Shown: positions 45,291 to 57,497, counted from the stretch's first letter. The stretch is 64,000 bases of DNA from Hyaloperonospora brassicae (GCA_947650285.1 CANTFL010000679.1:1-64000); one strand, 5' to 3'. Notes: generated by a model not told the origin, from the sequence alone. A program made the numbers and translations.

Positions 45291-46729
45291 GTCGGAAACT
45301 ACTGCGTATGCTAAAGGTGATAGAGCATTCCACTAAAATCATATCTGCTCATGTTTCTTCATTACATAGTTTAACTTAGCTAATTGTATCTCATTAGCCG
45401 AAGATATAACATTTCCTCTGCCGTATTCCGACTTTGTTGGTATCAACTTAGTGATGTCCGGCAAAAAAAACGAGATCGCGGGCCTATTCAAGCCACGGTG
45501 TCTTCGCTGATTTTATGCTCAAAAGTAGGCCGTTCCAATGGCGCATTAGATGACTCCTCCTCCTGTAGATTTCCATTCGAATCTTTCAGGAGGCACACGA
45601 ACGGTTAACCGAATTTGTCGACAAAGTTGACTTCTCTATGACGCGACTAAATATCTGGTGCAGATGGTTTAACACTCGCCTTCGGTTTGTACCTTTCTCT
45701 CCAAATTTTTCATCTGAACTGAAGAGTGACTTCTTGAGCAAAGACGAGTCATCGTCTAAATTATTGAACATTGTCATGACCGCCACCAAGTTACTCGATT
45801 TCCTCGTAAACCCCCTGTCGTGATCCTTCCGAACGTGGCAGATTTCAGATAATTATCAGCGAGACGACCATCGCACTACCAATTCAAGCCTCGTCAGCTC
45901 TTTGGAAACACTGAGCTTTTCTTCTCCTCGCACTGTCTTTATCTACAGGATATGCTCGTCCTTGTTGGTCGGACATTGCGTACCCATGGTCGCTTTATAA
46001 TTAAGAAGGTTGGCTCGTGGTAGTGTTTAAATCGGTCTTTTACAGCTAATGTGTGTCAAGACAAACATTTTTCATACTATTTTCTCTTTCTGCCACTATT
46101 TAAATTCTAAGACAGGTTTGGATGCCAGCACTTTGACAATTTCTGTACTTGAACGAAGTAACACGTTTGTATTCTTCATCTCGTTCTAGCGTGACGTGTG
46201 TTTTTTACACGAAGATAAGAAAAATGTGCCGCACATCTCGTTAATCGTAGTGCAAGAGTGATCAATCTGACCGACGTCGATTTTCTTCTGCTGTTGTGTA
46301 TAACTGTGGGTAGTAGTGCGGGTAATTGACAAACCCACAGATCGTGCGTGAATCAGGTGGCTGTTGACGCTGCAGCTGGAACACCTCAGACACTCGTTGA
46401 TCGACGCCCATGATATCTCCAGGTCCCCTGAGATTTCTCTTCCCCACTAATGTTGGTCGACCCCATTTGCCGACTTGAGAAGTGGTTTAACCTAATTTAT
46501 CAAGTAACTTGGCTATTAAATTGAAAAGATCTGGACGGAATCCAGCCGGTATCATAAAATCTGTGCTAAGAATAAGATTCGCTCCCGCCTGATGTGTTAT
46601 GATCCGTACTTAAAATTCATAGACCACTTTCCACCCAAGAGTAATATTGACTGTGACGCTTGATGTCGTTATTATCTTTGACTTTCCAATTACATGTAAA
46701 TCAATCTTTTTGTCCTTATCCATTTAACA

Positions 46730-47370
46730 CACATGCTTAAGATTTCGTGCGAACGACTCACTAATCGCCGAAATGTTAGATCTAGTGTCAAGCAGTATTT
46801 GATTCCGTTCACCATTCACTGCTTTCATTACAAAATCTCTCACTCTCACTCTCCGATCAAACTTCCTGGAGGACTACCATCCTATTTGCTTCCCCTGTAA
46901 CAACTCAAGTGGCCTCTCCGATTTCATCTGACGCCGAAGTTGGGTGATGCATTGATCCGAGCCACCGCTCTCTATCCATTAACGTTTAGGTCAGGAGTGG
47001 ACGACTCCGGTTGATCCTCCATTCTATTCCCCATTCCATAATTTTAATCGACGGGCCTTCTTGTTTCTCCAACAATAATAAACACGTAGTTCGCGTCGAC
47101 TGCTATCTCCACTAAATGTGAAAACCCGTTGTTTCCTGACCCAGGCAAAGTCAGCGAGCCACCTAGTTAAATGGCTTGGCCAATATATGTGTTGGAGTTC
47201 TTCATGCATATTTGTTCGGTCAATCGATGGCTCGACAATATTTGTCAGCCTTCAAGATCCGTGTACAATTCTCATCGGTTTACGTCATGTACTTGTTCGT
47301 AGAACTTTCAACGGCGTCTGCAAAATGCCTCGTGGCCTGCTGCACCACACGCACCACAGGTACCTCATAG
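46730..47370 (-). pseudogene. Gypsy zinc knuckle and aspartic protease remnant
   Basis: At about 47361-47320 the - strand reads TCGACGAAGHEAFCRRR, a CX2CX4HX4C zinc knuckle. At about 46820-46755 it reads VNGERNQILLDTRSNISAIS, the retropepsin active-site region, with DTR where the catalytic DTG/DSG is expected. Stop codons lie between and after them. Confidence 0.75.
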
Positions 47371-48794
47371 TCGGCTTTCTCTCGAGTGGTCTTGGCGATG
47401 AAGCCTGTTTACTTGGTCACGTTGATCAAAACGTAGACTTCAATCCCCCAGCTGGCACGCCCGCTCGAATCAAAGAGTTAAGGCCAAATCGTCCCGGCTC
47501 ACGAAGTTCTACAGGGAACGTCACCATGTTCACTTCTCTGTCCACTTCCATATTATCGGAGTCAGTATCCGATTCGTAGTTGTTGAGTGATCGTAATTGT
47601 TTTTTTTATCTCGTGGGTCGTACTGGTCGTCGTGTAATTGTAGTCACAGTTCTTCAACTGTGGCTTGTCATTCGTCCGAAATTGCCGTTGCAAGTGTGAT
47701 TCGGCGTGTATAATCGTACAAACTGCCATGTCCGTCCTTCGCGCCGAGGTTTTCTGTCCCTGATAAAAATTCGGTGTTCGTGACGTCTTTCTGTTAGGAA
47801 GTGGTGTCGCGGCGACGCGTGTAAGGTGTTTATTCAAATAAGGAGTTGTTGTAGGAACCTTTGTTTATTTTTGTCGCGCCAGCACGTACACTTAATTTGC
47901 TCAGTCGTCTGTTGGCGCGAATCCTACGCTGGTTACTACAGGTTCGAGTTTCCGCGTACTCAACGTAGTGACCAAGTCGACCTACTATCATTTTGGATAA
48001 GACGTAGCGGAGTTTTTACTGCATATATCTTACAAGAAGTAATAAGTCGAGGGCAGTATTAAAAGCCTAGTAGTAAAAAGGACAGGTAGAATCCGTGGCT
48101 GAGAGCTATCGGCTTCTGACAGCCATTAGTTTTAGGTCACGAAAGCCTATTGAATACAACTCACTTTCCAATCAGAAATCCCGATAAATAGCCGTATTCG
48201 TCTTTAAAAAACTCTCTCAGCAACCTTTGCTATTATAACTTTCTTGGTGATCGAATTGGTGATCATAAAATCTTTACTGGTGTTAGCATCGGTGATCATC
48301 TATCCTGTTTTCACATCGGCTCTCTGACGGACGAGTACTGTCATTTTGACTGTCTCTGCGGCGATTGATTCGGAAATCGTATCTGTGAGGATCGAACAGT
48401 TGACTGCTAATCAATCAATCCCGTTGTTTTTTTCGTTTTACGACTAGCAGGCGATGACTAATGATCTGCTTCACTCGATGTTTATTACCTGGTCGTTGCG
48501 GGTAGATGAAATCCATCAAGTCATCATTTCCAAAATTAAGCAAGAAGTACTCCACATGATCTTCAGATCCAGCTCAATCCTGATCATGATAAATCTACAC
48601 TACTAATACATATTCATCTAGGCGGAAGAGTAGAATCTAACATGTTTTCGGATTCTTGACGTTTCGCCGAGTAGTATCTATACCTTGTCGACTGATCGTA
48701 ATCTGGACAATAGTACTCCAAATACGCCTTGCTGAGCAACTTCAATGTTCGTTGCATTTTCTTCGAAAACTGTCGGTACCTACTCTTGGCCGAC

Positions 48795-49424
48795 TTATTC
48801 AGGCTTAAAAACGGCCAACATCCGTCGTTTCTCGATTTCGCACGATTCTTTCATCTCGTAAGTTAATGTATTGATCCACTGTAGAGCTTCGTCGGACCGG
48901 GACCTTCTTCTGTCAAAGTTGGTGATCATTTCCAGCGGGGCGTGCGTCCATATCTCGAGTACTTGTCCTCGTTTACGCAAGGATTTTGCAAAGCTCAAAC
49001 GACGATTGCAGTTGTTTGATAAAGTGCTCTCATGCTTTTATCGATTCCAACCCTCATCGCCTAAATCGTCGCCGTCGTAGGGTCCTCGTCCATCTCTTCC
49101 TATCATTGGTGAATTGTTCCTTCTTGTCAACAGGGAGCAACTTAGTGTCTTCATGTTGATGTCATCTACGTTAGGCGATCTCCTTAGTTGAATAAACACC
49201 CCTGGGTTTGTTTCATTATGCTCACCCCTATTGGCCTCCCTCCGTCTATACTTAGGTCTCGCTAGTCCTTGCTTTTGACGCATAACGCGATGGTACAGGT
49301 ACCTTCTCTTCGATGGAAGAGACGTCTCCGTGCAGGTTTTACATCGATAGGATAACGCTTGGAATCGTATCGATTTTAAACGCGTCCCTGAGCTTGGCTT
49401 GCCATTTGTTGATCTATTTGTCAA
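48795..49424 (-). pseudogene. Gypsy gag remnant
   Basis: The open stretch 48795-48998 contains RRRSRSDEALQWINTLTYEM, matching the oomycete Gypsy gag pattern (RALRWL..FLYEMKG). The upstream stretch 49038-49424 (128 codons) is Arg-rich and open but not specifically recognised. The region is broken by stops. It would code the nucleocapsid precursor. Confidence 0.6.
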
Positions 49425-50127
49425 TCACCTGTGGGTAAAAGGTTATACAGCCATTTCGAGGTCCTGCGACGTCTTGCACTTGTATTCGATCGCGCGCAAG
49501 AGGTAGACAATTTACGCCAAGAGTGACCCGATGCTTAAAACGGTGCAGGTCATGTTCGGCATGGTGCTAAGGTCGGACAATTTCGCTTAAGCTGACCGTT
49601 CTATGCCAAACTATTTTATATAAATGCTCTTCTTCGTTATTATAACAATTCGATGAAGGATTCCGTTTCGCTAGGAGCTTAATTGATTTTGAATGGTTCT
49701 AAAGATAGCCGACTGTAGCATACCTATGTCAATCTTCATTTCGTCGTCATTGTCCTTTCCTTGATCATCTCACGCAACGTCTATCACCTCTAAGGCGTGT
49801 GTCTTCTACATTTATTGTACGATACTCGCACGACCCGCGTGTAGCAAGTGCTCGTCCTCATCTTCCACAAGTACCCCTTCACTGTTGGTACCGAATCATA
49901 CATCTTGTTTATACTCAAAAGGTCACCCCTTCGAACACGCCTACCCAAGGTTCTCGTATCACTTCAACCTTCATCTCGGTTTCATCCGTAAAATCCTTCT
50001 TCGGCTCAGGCTGCGACGATCTCTCAGCAGGCACTCAATTCTCGACGTTTGCTAGTTACGAATGGGTTACCAAATTGATCGTAGTTGGTCTCTAAGTACC
50101 TGCAAACCAATCGCACACACTGAATAA
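49425..50127 (-). other. Gypsy 5' leader region
   Basis: Sequence between the primer-binding site and the first gag-like stretch. No protein is recognised on the - strand; a 98-codon + strand ORF at 49799-50095 runs antisense to the element and is probably a chance frame. Confidence 0.4.
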
Positions 50128-50146
50128 AATCCGGGGCACGGAACCA
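50128..50146 (-). other. Primer-binding site of the Gypsy element
   Basis: The + strand reads aatccggggcacggaacca, ending in ACCA, two bases short of the LTR edge at 50149. On the - strand this is TGGTTCCGTGCCCCGGATT, a TGG-starting sequence complementary to a tRNA 3' end. The tRNA species was not identified. Confidence 0.75.
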
Positions 50147-50148
50147 GT

Positions 50149-50771
50149 TGTGGCATAATAGTTGTTTAAATCTGTTGACTCACAGTCTCATCGTAAAAAC
50201 ACAACAATCGTCTAGTTAAGTCGGCGACACGGGCTGGTATGTTAGGATGAATCCATTCGTGGTTCGCCCCTTTAAGTTCATTTTTGGCTATCGCCTAACC
50301 GATTCCTTGCAACCAAGTTACCCAGAAACTTGCCCGATCTCAGCATCTTCTGACCCTTTAACTTCTTGTGTTTTCACACCAATATGTAAAGTCCGACGCA
50401 GTACGCGCTTTTACAGGCCCCCAGGCGCAGTGTACGCCCGACTATAAGAATTGCTATGCCTTCGGATGAGGCTCACCAATTTGTCACTCAGACAATATTT
50501 TTAATAACGTGGCCTTCCCTTAAGGCTCATCAGCTCGTTGTTTACGAGACTCACAAAGATATCTTTTCTAAGTTTTACCGGCTCGTCGACGACGAGACTC
50601 CTTCTCTTGCTAGTAGCGAGCTCTGCGCAACCCAAGCCTTCATAAGCGTTTGACGCTACCATTCGATACTTCTACAAGCTATACATCTCGAGGTGCGACT
50701 TCAGGCATAATCTAGCCCGCGCAGGGACTTAAACTAAGTGTATTCGTATCTTGGACTTAGCAAATTCTGCA
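50149..50771 (-). repeat. 5' (right) LTR of the Gypsy element
   Basis: Starts tgtggcataata and ends ctgca on the + strand; 623 bp against 626 bp for the partner. Adjacent to the primer-binding site on its left. Confidence 0.85.
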
Positions 50772-50929
50772 CTGCATTATCTATATATTTTGCAATATCG
50801 AAGAGCTAATGTGAGTGCCACTAATTCCTTCTCTCAATTTATACTACAACCACCTAATCAATTATATCTTTAATATTCTCGCAATCTGATCTACAATGTG
50901 AGTGCGTCATACTTCCTCTTGTCGACCAC

Positions 50930-51125
50930 CATTTCTTTAACCTACATCTTGCAGATTTTCCGCTCATCGACCCTCAATTCTTCGACCTTCACGTCGCCAA
51001 CCTCCACTTCGTTGTACTCCGATTAATCGACCTCCAGTTTGCTGACCTCCAGTTTGACGAAGTACGGTTTGCGGATCTCCAGTCCGTCGACCTTCAGATT
51101 TCCGACCTTCGATAAGCCAACTTGT
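50930..51125 (+). repeat. Degenerate ~15-16 bp minisatellite
   Basis: About 11-12 units of the form cgacctccagtttgc (for example cgaccttcacgtcgc, caacctccacttcgttg, gacctccagtttgacg, cgaccttcagatttc). It starts about 160 bp beyond the right LTR of the Gypsy element. Confidence 0.75.
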
Positions 51126-51980
51126 ACAAAGTAATTATTAGGAAAAACACTGCCTTACGCGTGCCTAGTGAATTGTATAGTAGCAGATGATTTTATTTCC
51201 CCGTATCCCATAGCAAAGCGACCACTTAAGGGACTTGTATTGTTACGCCACCCTTATCTACAAATCTATGCGCGCAAGATGCAAGATCAGGTTGAGCATC
51301 AAGGCAATAGGTGCAAAAATTGTCTGTATAAGGTAGAAAACCCTTTGCTTGAGAATTTTACACCAATACAGTCGCGTGCCTAGGATTTCTTGCTCCCTAT
51401 TGTACCCGGAAGAATGGCTTGAATACCCTTATTGTTTGCGAGACCAATCATCATACACTAATTATTATATAGCTACTATAATTATTCATATTGGCTCTTC
51501 CGTCCGATTGTTCTCATCTCGCTTAATATGAAAAGAGACCACACATCCGCTAGCATTATTGATACAGGCCCTTATCCATCAAACGTTTCCAGGGTGGATA
51601 CATTTGACTAATAAAAATAATATATTTGACCTTATCCAACGCGGTGGTTCGTTTAGAGATTACGAGAAGACGCGATATTGCGGGTCAGTTTACGTAAGCT
51701 TATGATCGTGCATCAGCAGTAGCTCAAAAAATTGCCTTGCACTTTCAAATGATTTTGATCCCTAAAATCCTATAAATTATGTATTTATTACTGTTAAAAG
51801 CGAGTGATATAAATGTTATCCTTACACGGAAGATTGAAATCGCCATCGCGGCGTATCAAATATTGAGCATATATCATTCGCATTTGCTGAGCTCCTAAAT
51901 ATTTCTCCAGGCACGTTCAAGAGGCATTACTTCTATACGACCTTGATTTGACTATCGTTTTTTATGAATATACGATCTTA
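51126..51980. other. Intergenic sequence, nothing recognised
   Basis: Short ORFs only (51168-51383 and 51349-51531 on +). It may contain the eroded 5' part of the LINE that follows. Confidence 0.4.
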
Positions 51981-51989
51981 CCACCTGTT

Positions 51990-53240
51990 CTCACTGCTTT
52001 TTACACCAGATGGATAAAGTGCAGCGTGTTCTCGGCGTCGTTTGGTGAAGCGAGCATTCAGTATTTGAAGAATTTTGCGGCCTCCGCCTAGCCGCTTGAT
52101 CATCGCCCGATCGCGCTACTCAACAGCTACCACATGTTATCAACCAAGATTCTCTCATTTTGCGTGCGACCAACGCTGTCGTATCTCAGTCTGTCAGCTC
52201 AATTTAAATTTTTCCGGCAGCGATCGATTTATACGTCTCATGGTATTTTACGGCGGTACGCAAAACAGCGATCTTGGACAGCGATCTACATGGTGTCATG
52301 TTTCTGTTTATCAATTTTATCAAGACATTCGACACATTGCTACGTCTTTATCTACTTTCGGTGCTAATATGGCTTTAATTTTTGCCCCACTTTGTATCAG
52401 TTGTGGTGGCCTTACACCGAGACACGACTTGCCGTTTTCTTGTGTATGGGTATCGCTTAAGTCGATGTGATGTAATTTGAGAAATTTGACAAGTATGCCC
52501 TCTTGCTCCATTTCGATTTGTTCGCGCTCTATAGAGTGTCTTTCGGGTGATACAAATGTGGGTAGGTATTCGCAAGGTATCTAACACATCTGGAGGGCAG
52601 TCTAATGAGTTCAAAGCTTCGGGCTACGCGGACGATACTGCATTTTACTTTAATTTATTAAAGATGAGTTACACCGATCGTAGTAATTCTCGATTATTTC
52701 GCGTAGTGTCGGATTTCTTTTTAATCAAGCGAAGTCAATGGTCATTAAATTGAACCCTTGCGGATCAACGCTTCTCCTTGACACGTGTAATCTTTCTATA
52801 CAGTCTTACAGCGACTCATGACGGTATCTTGGTATTCTGTTGCGGCAGTAAAATAGTTTTAAACAAGTTCATTCGTTCTTTATGGAGCCGGCTTGTCCTA
52901 TTTCGAGTGAAAATCACACTGTGTAACAACGTGCTTATCTCGCCAGTGTCATCGCGGCTCAAAATTTTATTCTCTAAGCACGGCGCTGATGGCCTCCTCC
53001 CTCCGTAGTTTCCTGGTTATTCATAATTATCTGAACTTCGTCTGGGGTGTTCGTGACGACAAGTGGTCTTGACCCTAGATACCTTCCGAGATGGCTGCTT
53101 AACCAGTCTAGAAGGGGTGACAAGCGATGTCTTATTTTCGGTCGCATCTGATGACTATGGCGGAGGCAGCATCTCGAAAGTGGAAAGCTACAATTTCTTC
53201 GCACTATTTTCGTATCAGTGACTTCTGAGGGAGCTCTCCT
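51990..53240 (+). pseudogene. LINE (non-LTR) reverse transcriptase remnant
   Basis: The + strand in shifting frames shows DHRPIALLNSYHM (about 52098-52136), the block-1 region, then KTFDTLLRLYLLSVL (about 52320) for the catalytic F-D segment. These are followed by ALHRDTTCRFLVYGYR (52400-52450) and SGYADDTAFYF (52619-52650), carrying the catalytic YADD. Then QAKSMVIKLNPCGSTLL and SDS*RYLGILL (about 52725-52840) and NYLNFVWGVRDDKWS (53030-53075) follow. This is the block order of an I/Tad/L1-like LINE ORF2. Stops and frameshifts make it inactive. Confidence 0.85.
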
Positions 53241-55030
53241 GCGTAATGTCCGGCTTGCATCACTCCTTGCTGGACAGAAGACAAGCACCCTGACATCGAG
53301 AGATTTCGATAAAAACTGGTTACGATATTGTTGGAGTTCAGACAGATAAAAGTGCCTGTCAATGCAAGGTCAAGGAGGTCTGACGATGGGTCATTTCGTT
53401 TACATCGAGAGCCGAGCTCGCTAATAATGAAAAAACAGTGTCACAATTGGTATTCGCCGGGTACTTGATGACAAGTTGCGTGCTGGGATGAGATATGAAG
53501 TAGCGCCGTCATGGTGATTGTACCACAAATGGAAATTCCACGCCATTCTATTCTGTATGTCGTGGCTGGGGGACCGATGGTGTCAGGTCTGTACCTTGAA
53601 CGGGGCTGAATGAGAAAGAACGCATAATTAAATTTCGACACAATGTCTTGGGCGAACGTTCGAAGTGGCATTGTCTGTATCCAATCTGTGTGACATAGAA
53701 CCCATCCTATGGTGAATTGGTGGCATTCCTAGTCCATTTGTCTCGCCCTTCCTTGCGAGACATAGAACCCATCCTATGGTGAATTGGTGGCATTCCTAGT
53801 CCATTTGTCTCGCCCTTCTTTGCAAAAATCCCATCGCTGGAATATCAGACACTTGAACCGGGGTCATTGATTGCGTACGTGTCGAAGATACACCGGGGGG
53901 TTTCATGTATGGCTTTTAACTTGTCACGGTACATCACTGACACATTTCGAAATAGGCATGGAACGCGAGGTGTCGGTCTCGTCGATGTTGGCATGCGATA
54001 TCGCTTCGTCTACAGTCAGTTGTGCATCCGGCGCTCACTCTCGTGGTACACGGGTGGGCTGAACGTCAATGATGGCAGCCCACCTATATTAAACCTGAAC
54101 ATATTATATTTTGGCGGCGCCGTGCTGAAGGAACATGACTTCTGGATGAGCGTTTGGTGAAGACTAAATTTTTCGTTATTTCGAAAGGTACACCATAGAT
54201 CACTTGGAAAGATATCCGAAGAATACGACCGTCCCTTCTGACCAGATCTCAGACTCTGTTTCGGCTGAGGAGCAATAGCTGTCTTCTATGGACTTGGATT
54301 ACCCAAGATATGTCGTGCCCCTCGCCTGAGTGTGCGATGGCTATTTCATCAATGACGAGCCATATACATTGGACCTGCTTTCGTGGGCATCCCTACTGAT
54401 AGTTTCTACTTGATCGATGGCGATGACTTGGATCTTTCACAGAAGCGGACTTACACGTCTGGATGTTTTGCATGGACATCCCGGGGATCTCTCAACATGC
54501 CTAAGATGTTGTTCGACAGGATCTCGACCCAAGCGCTGATACTTCATAGCTCAGGCTGCGGCCTTCTCAGTAGCTCGCGATCTGTGGCGTTTTGCTGTAT
54601 CTACTACACTCCATTTAATCTAAGTCGATTTTTTTGACGCATGGAAGACTTGTCCTTGAAGCAGAATGTACATACAGTCAGAGTCAATACCCTGTTTCGA
54701 TGGTTGGTTCGCCGTTTTCGGGAGTCAACGCACCAGCCTGACAAAGGGGAAGACGGGCCTTTTTTTTGCACAAGTGTGGTCAGCATTGGCCGATAATTTC
54801 CTCTGCTCCGATGAATCTCCGTCACTGCACATTCTGCCTCACGAACGGTACCCCTGAAATGCTGTACCTCCTGTTTTTTAACGGAACTTCTCGCGGGAAT
54901 ACAGATCCTAGAGGAGCTGTATTTGTTATTGTCCAGCTCTTCACTCAGACGCACTCTGCTTGCGGCCTGTGGGCATCGAGCATGGCGTATGGCTCCTTTG
55001 ATACCACTAACACTGTTGCGGAATAAAAGA
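53241..55030 (+). pseudogene. Probable 3' part of the LINE
   Basis: Continues the LINE downstream without a visible border. Near 54810-54880 the + strand reads RHCTFCLTNGTPEML, which may be the degenerate C-terminal CCHC finger of LINE ORF2. Open stretches 53867-54160, 54383-54637 and 54766-55026 are compatible with a decayed long ORF. Assignment is inference from continuity. Confidence 0.45.
53692..53825 (+). repeat. 67-bp tandem duplication
   Basis: Two almost identical copies of a unit starting gacatagaacccatcctatg at 53692 and 53759, ending ctcgcccttYtttgc-like. It lies within the LINE remnant. Confidence 0.95.
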
Positions 55031-55039
55031 GTCTCGTTT

Positions 55040-56006
55040 ACGGTCATCGACAAGCAAAAACAATCGTCTCTTCACGGCTGCATGTAGTTGGAGACAGTTC
55101 ACTAGTGATTTCTCAACTACGAAGTCTGCACCCTCCGCGCAGACCACGTTTTGTGCGATAATTTTTTGAGAAGTTCGCGCCTTCTCAAAAGATGTCGATG
55201 GGCCAGCTGTAGACACCATTATCGCAAATTAAACAAAATGGCGGAATGATTGGCGAATATCGCTATGAACACAGGAACTGCTCTTCAACTGTATACTCCC
55301 ACCGACCATGAACTGTCAAGGAGGCTACGGCTTTTTTCGACAATGATGTCAGCCAATGGTTGGTTGTCTCTCACACCGACCAACGTGTAATCCAAGGCCC
55401 CGCGCTTACACCAAGAAAACTGATCATCTCTAGACACTAGCCTGCTCGCAGACGCTCTGCTGTACGCGGCCTAGTGTTGCCAAGTTTATCAAGTAGTCGT
55501 CGCTGCAGTGACTTAATTTCCCTGCGACAGGATATAGTGGCGTCGTACGTGTACCTAAATATACCTCACCTTCTCACCTCCAAGAATCACAGTGGCTCCT
55601 CCACCAAAACTTATCCTGTAGGTTACGTTATATAAATTGCAAACATTCAATGTAATCTGCTGCAAGCCTAAGCTGAATGTGTCGTACGAAAATACGAATA
55701 TGTTGTTGCTAACCTGCCGACTACTTATTTCACACATATTATTCAGCGATGACAACGTTGCTGATTCAAATGGATAATACGAGGAATGCGCAGCATACTA
55801 TTATCTGCATCCGAATCATATCGTTATTTTCTCATAGTGGATTTTCTTTGCGGTGCTAACCTTGAGGTTTCGTCTTAGAATCATTGACAGTCACATTTGA
55901 TGTAATGTCAGTGTCATGCGATGGACTCATCCGCCAGATCGAGTGAAACAAGCTGAAATCTTAGTCAGCAGATTTTAAAGTCGATTATACTTCAAAAAGC
56001 TTGCTA
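55040..56006. other. Intergenic sequence, nothing recognised
   Basis: No gene or repeat is supported. Short ORFs on both strands (for example - 55555-55755) lack features. Confidence 0.45.
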
Positions 56007-56020
56007 TGGTAACACACCTT
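56007..56020 (+). repeat. Left target-site duplication of the SINE
   Basis: TGGTAACACACCTT, identical to 56333-56346. Confidence 0.9.
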
Positions 56021-56332
56021 ACCGGCCCCAGTGGCCGAGTGGTAGACCACTAGAGCTGGGACCGGGAGGTACCTGGATCGATATACTGGAGGGGGGTTCG
56101 ATTACAGGGCGCCGGAGATAGGCTAATAAAGTATGACGAGCAATAACCCAATGGGTGGCCGCCCTGCCAACCCGCACCGAAGGGTGTGTGATAGTTAAGT
56201 GGGCTGGAGGCCCTACTAGCCGAAAAGCTCCATAGTGTAATGAGGGGTGTGGGCCCCTGGCGAGTTCAAACCGAGCCGCGGTACTCGCAGATCACCCCCG
56301 GGAGGTCTGAGGAGTCACACGACATAAATCTT
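56021..56332 (+). mobile_element. tRNA-derived SINE with target-site duplication
   Basis: The head is tRNA-like: an A box GTGGCCGAGTGGTAGACCAC at 56031-56050 (Leu/Ser-type tRNA) and a B box GGTTCGATTAC at 56095-56105. A second B-box-like word, GAGTTCAAACC, lies at 56262-56272, preceded by an A-box-like GATAGTTAAGTGG at ~56190, so the element may be a dimer of two tRNA-related units. It is flanked by a perfect 14-bp direct repeat, TGGTAACACACCTT, at 56007-56020 and 56333-56346. The ~312-bp body has no long poly(A) tail; it ends ataaatctt. SINEs are copied by LINE machinery; a LINE remnant lies 1-4 kb upstream, which may be coincidence. Confidence 0.88.
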
Positions 56333-56346
56333 TGGTAACACACCTT
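56333..56346 (+). repeat. Right target-site duplication of the SINE
   Basis: TGGTAACACACCTT, identical to 56007-56020. Confidence 0.9.
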
Positions 56347-57480
56347 TCGATACCACTGTGCATTTTCACTCCAAAAACTCACCTATCATTTCAATTCAAA
56401 TGTATATTTTTATCTGTGATGCCTGTCAAATGTCTTTATCCGAGAAGTTTGTGTAGTGGGGCTTGTTTATTAAGGTTTGAGATGGGTGGGGACTCTACGT
56501 AGCGATATAGGCAGTACATTCCTTGTAAACGGATATCTCACCATGATAAAGAAATGATGCTGCTGGTTTATGTAACGAATGAGTGACATAGGGCTAGTAA
56601 ACGATCATCGTATGGTCCATTGTATGATCGTCGTAGGCATACTTAGCAAAGATGTTGTGTTGAGTACAATAGCGCTTGAGAAGTTCTGAATTTTAGCATG
56701 CGTGGTCGTCGCAAGTAGTTGTCGTGTCGCTCAATTTTTACCAGTGACCACGTTGGTAGCGTTGCTTATCGTACGAAAGGAACTGCATTATGTATCTTCA
56801 CGAGTATATGGACCTATTATATCGCAACAATTTTTTTGATCGCGCTTCGGTTGATATAGGTGAATCGCACGCGTGGATGCAGTTGTATGAGTGGCTGTAG
56901 AAAAGAGCATTCCAAATCATCACTACTTACGTCCAGACTGCTGTTTGCGTGGACAGCAGCAATTGATGGCTGTCGTAGTTAATCAATGCGGTCACGCAAT
57001 ATACGACAATCAGTAAGATCGCGCCTAGGATTTCTATATTAAGTGCTAATGTGGACGTGTTTATGGTGCAGCGACTTCGTGGCAAGAGATATGATAAGGC
57101 AGATATATCATCTATTAGACGCGTATCATTTCTTGGCAAATGAAATCGATACCGTTACGATGATGAGTTCGTGCTACACAATTTGAGCCTCGAACGATCT
57201 TTAATCGTTTTACAGCATCGAAACTTCACACCAGAAGGCGTATCAGTACGGGTAATGGCAACAATGCTTCACTTTGCTAGCGTGTGATCGTGATTGTCAA
57301 TGCGAATGAACTAAGCAGCAGCAGCTAAACCAGGTGTATTGATAATTAGTCATTAAGGAATGTGGTGCTATCGGTGCCAAAGTCCGCTATAGGCCAAGAC
57401 AGCACAACAACTTTGGCACGCCCATTCACCTTTGACACAGCTTCACGCGAGGCCAATTTCAGTACTCACTTTAGCTTGTC
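56347..57480. other. Intergenic sequence downstream of the RXLR-like gene
   Basis: No gene seen; it should include the 3' UTR of the - strand gene that ends at 57498. Confidence 0.45.
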
Positions 57481-57497
57481 ATGATCTGTGTTGCGCC

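Larger units (their letters stand above)
34725..50771 (-). mobile_element. Large decayed Ty3/Gypsy LTR retrotransposon
   Basis: About 16 kb, read right to left. Two direct repeats of ~625 bp bound it, a tRNA-type primer-binding site adjoins the right LTR, and the protein order going down in coordinates is gag (about 49 kb), zinc knuckle (47.36 kb), protease (46.8 kb), RT (45.2-44.6 kb), integrase (42.8-42.0 kb). Possible 5-bp target duplication: ctgcc before the left LTR and ctgca after the right one. All genes are full of stops. The LTRs have diverged strongly, so insertion is old. About 6.6 kb between integrase and the 3' LTR is unexplained and may be nested sequence. Confidence 0.85.

Noticed and set aside
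47118..47579. 153-codon + strand ORF at 47.1-47.6 kb
   Set aside because: It lies antisense to the Gypsy zinc-knuckle region and shows no domain.
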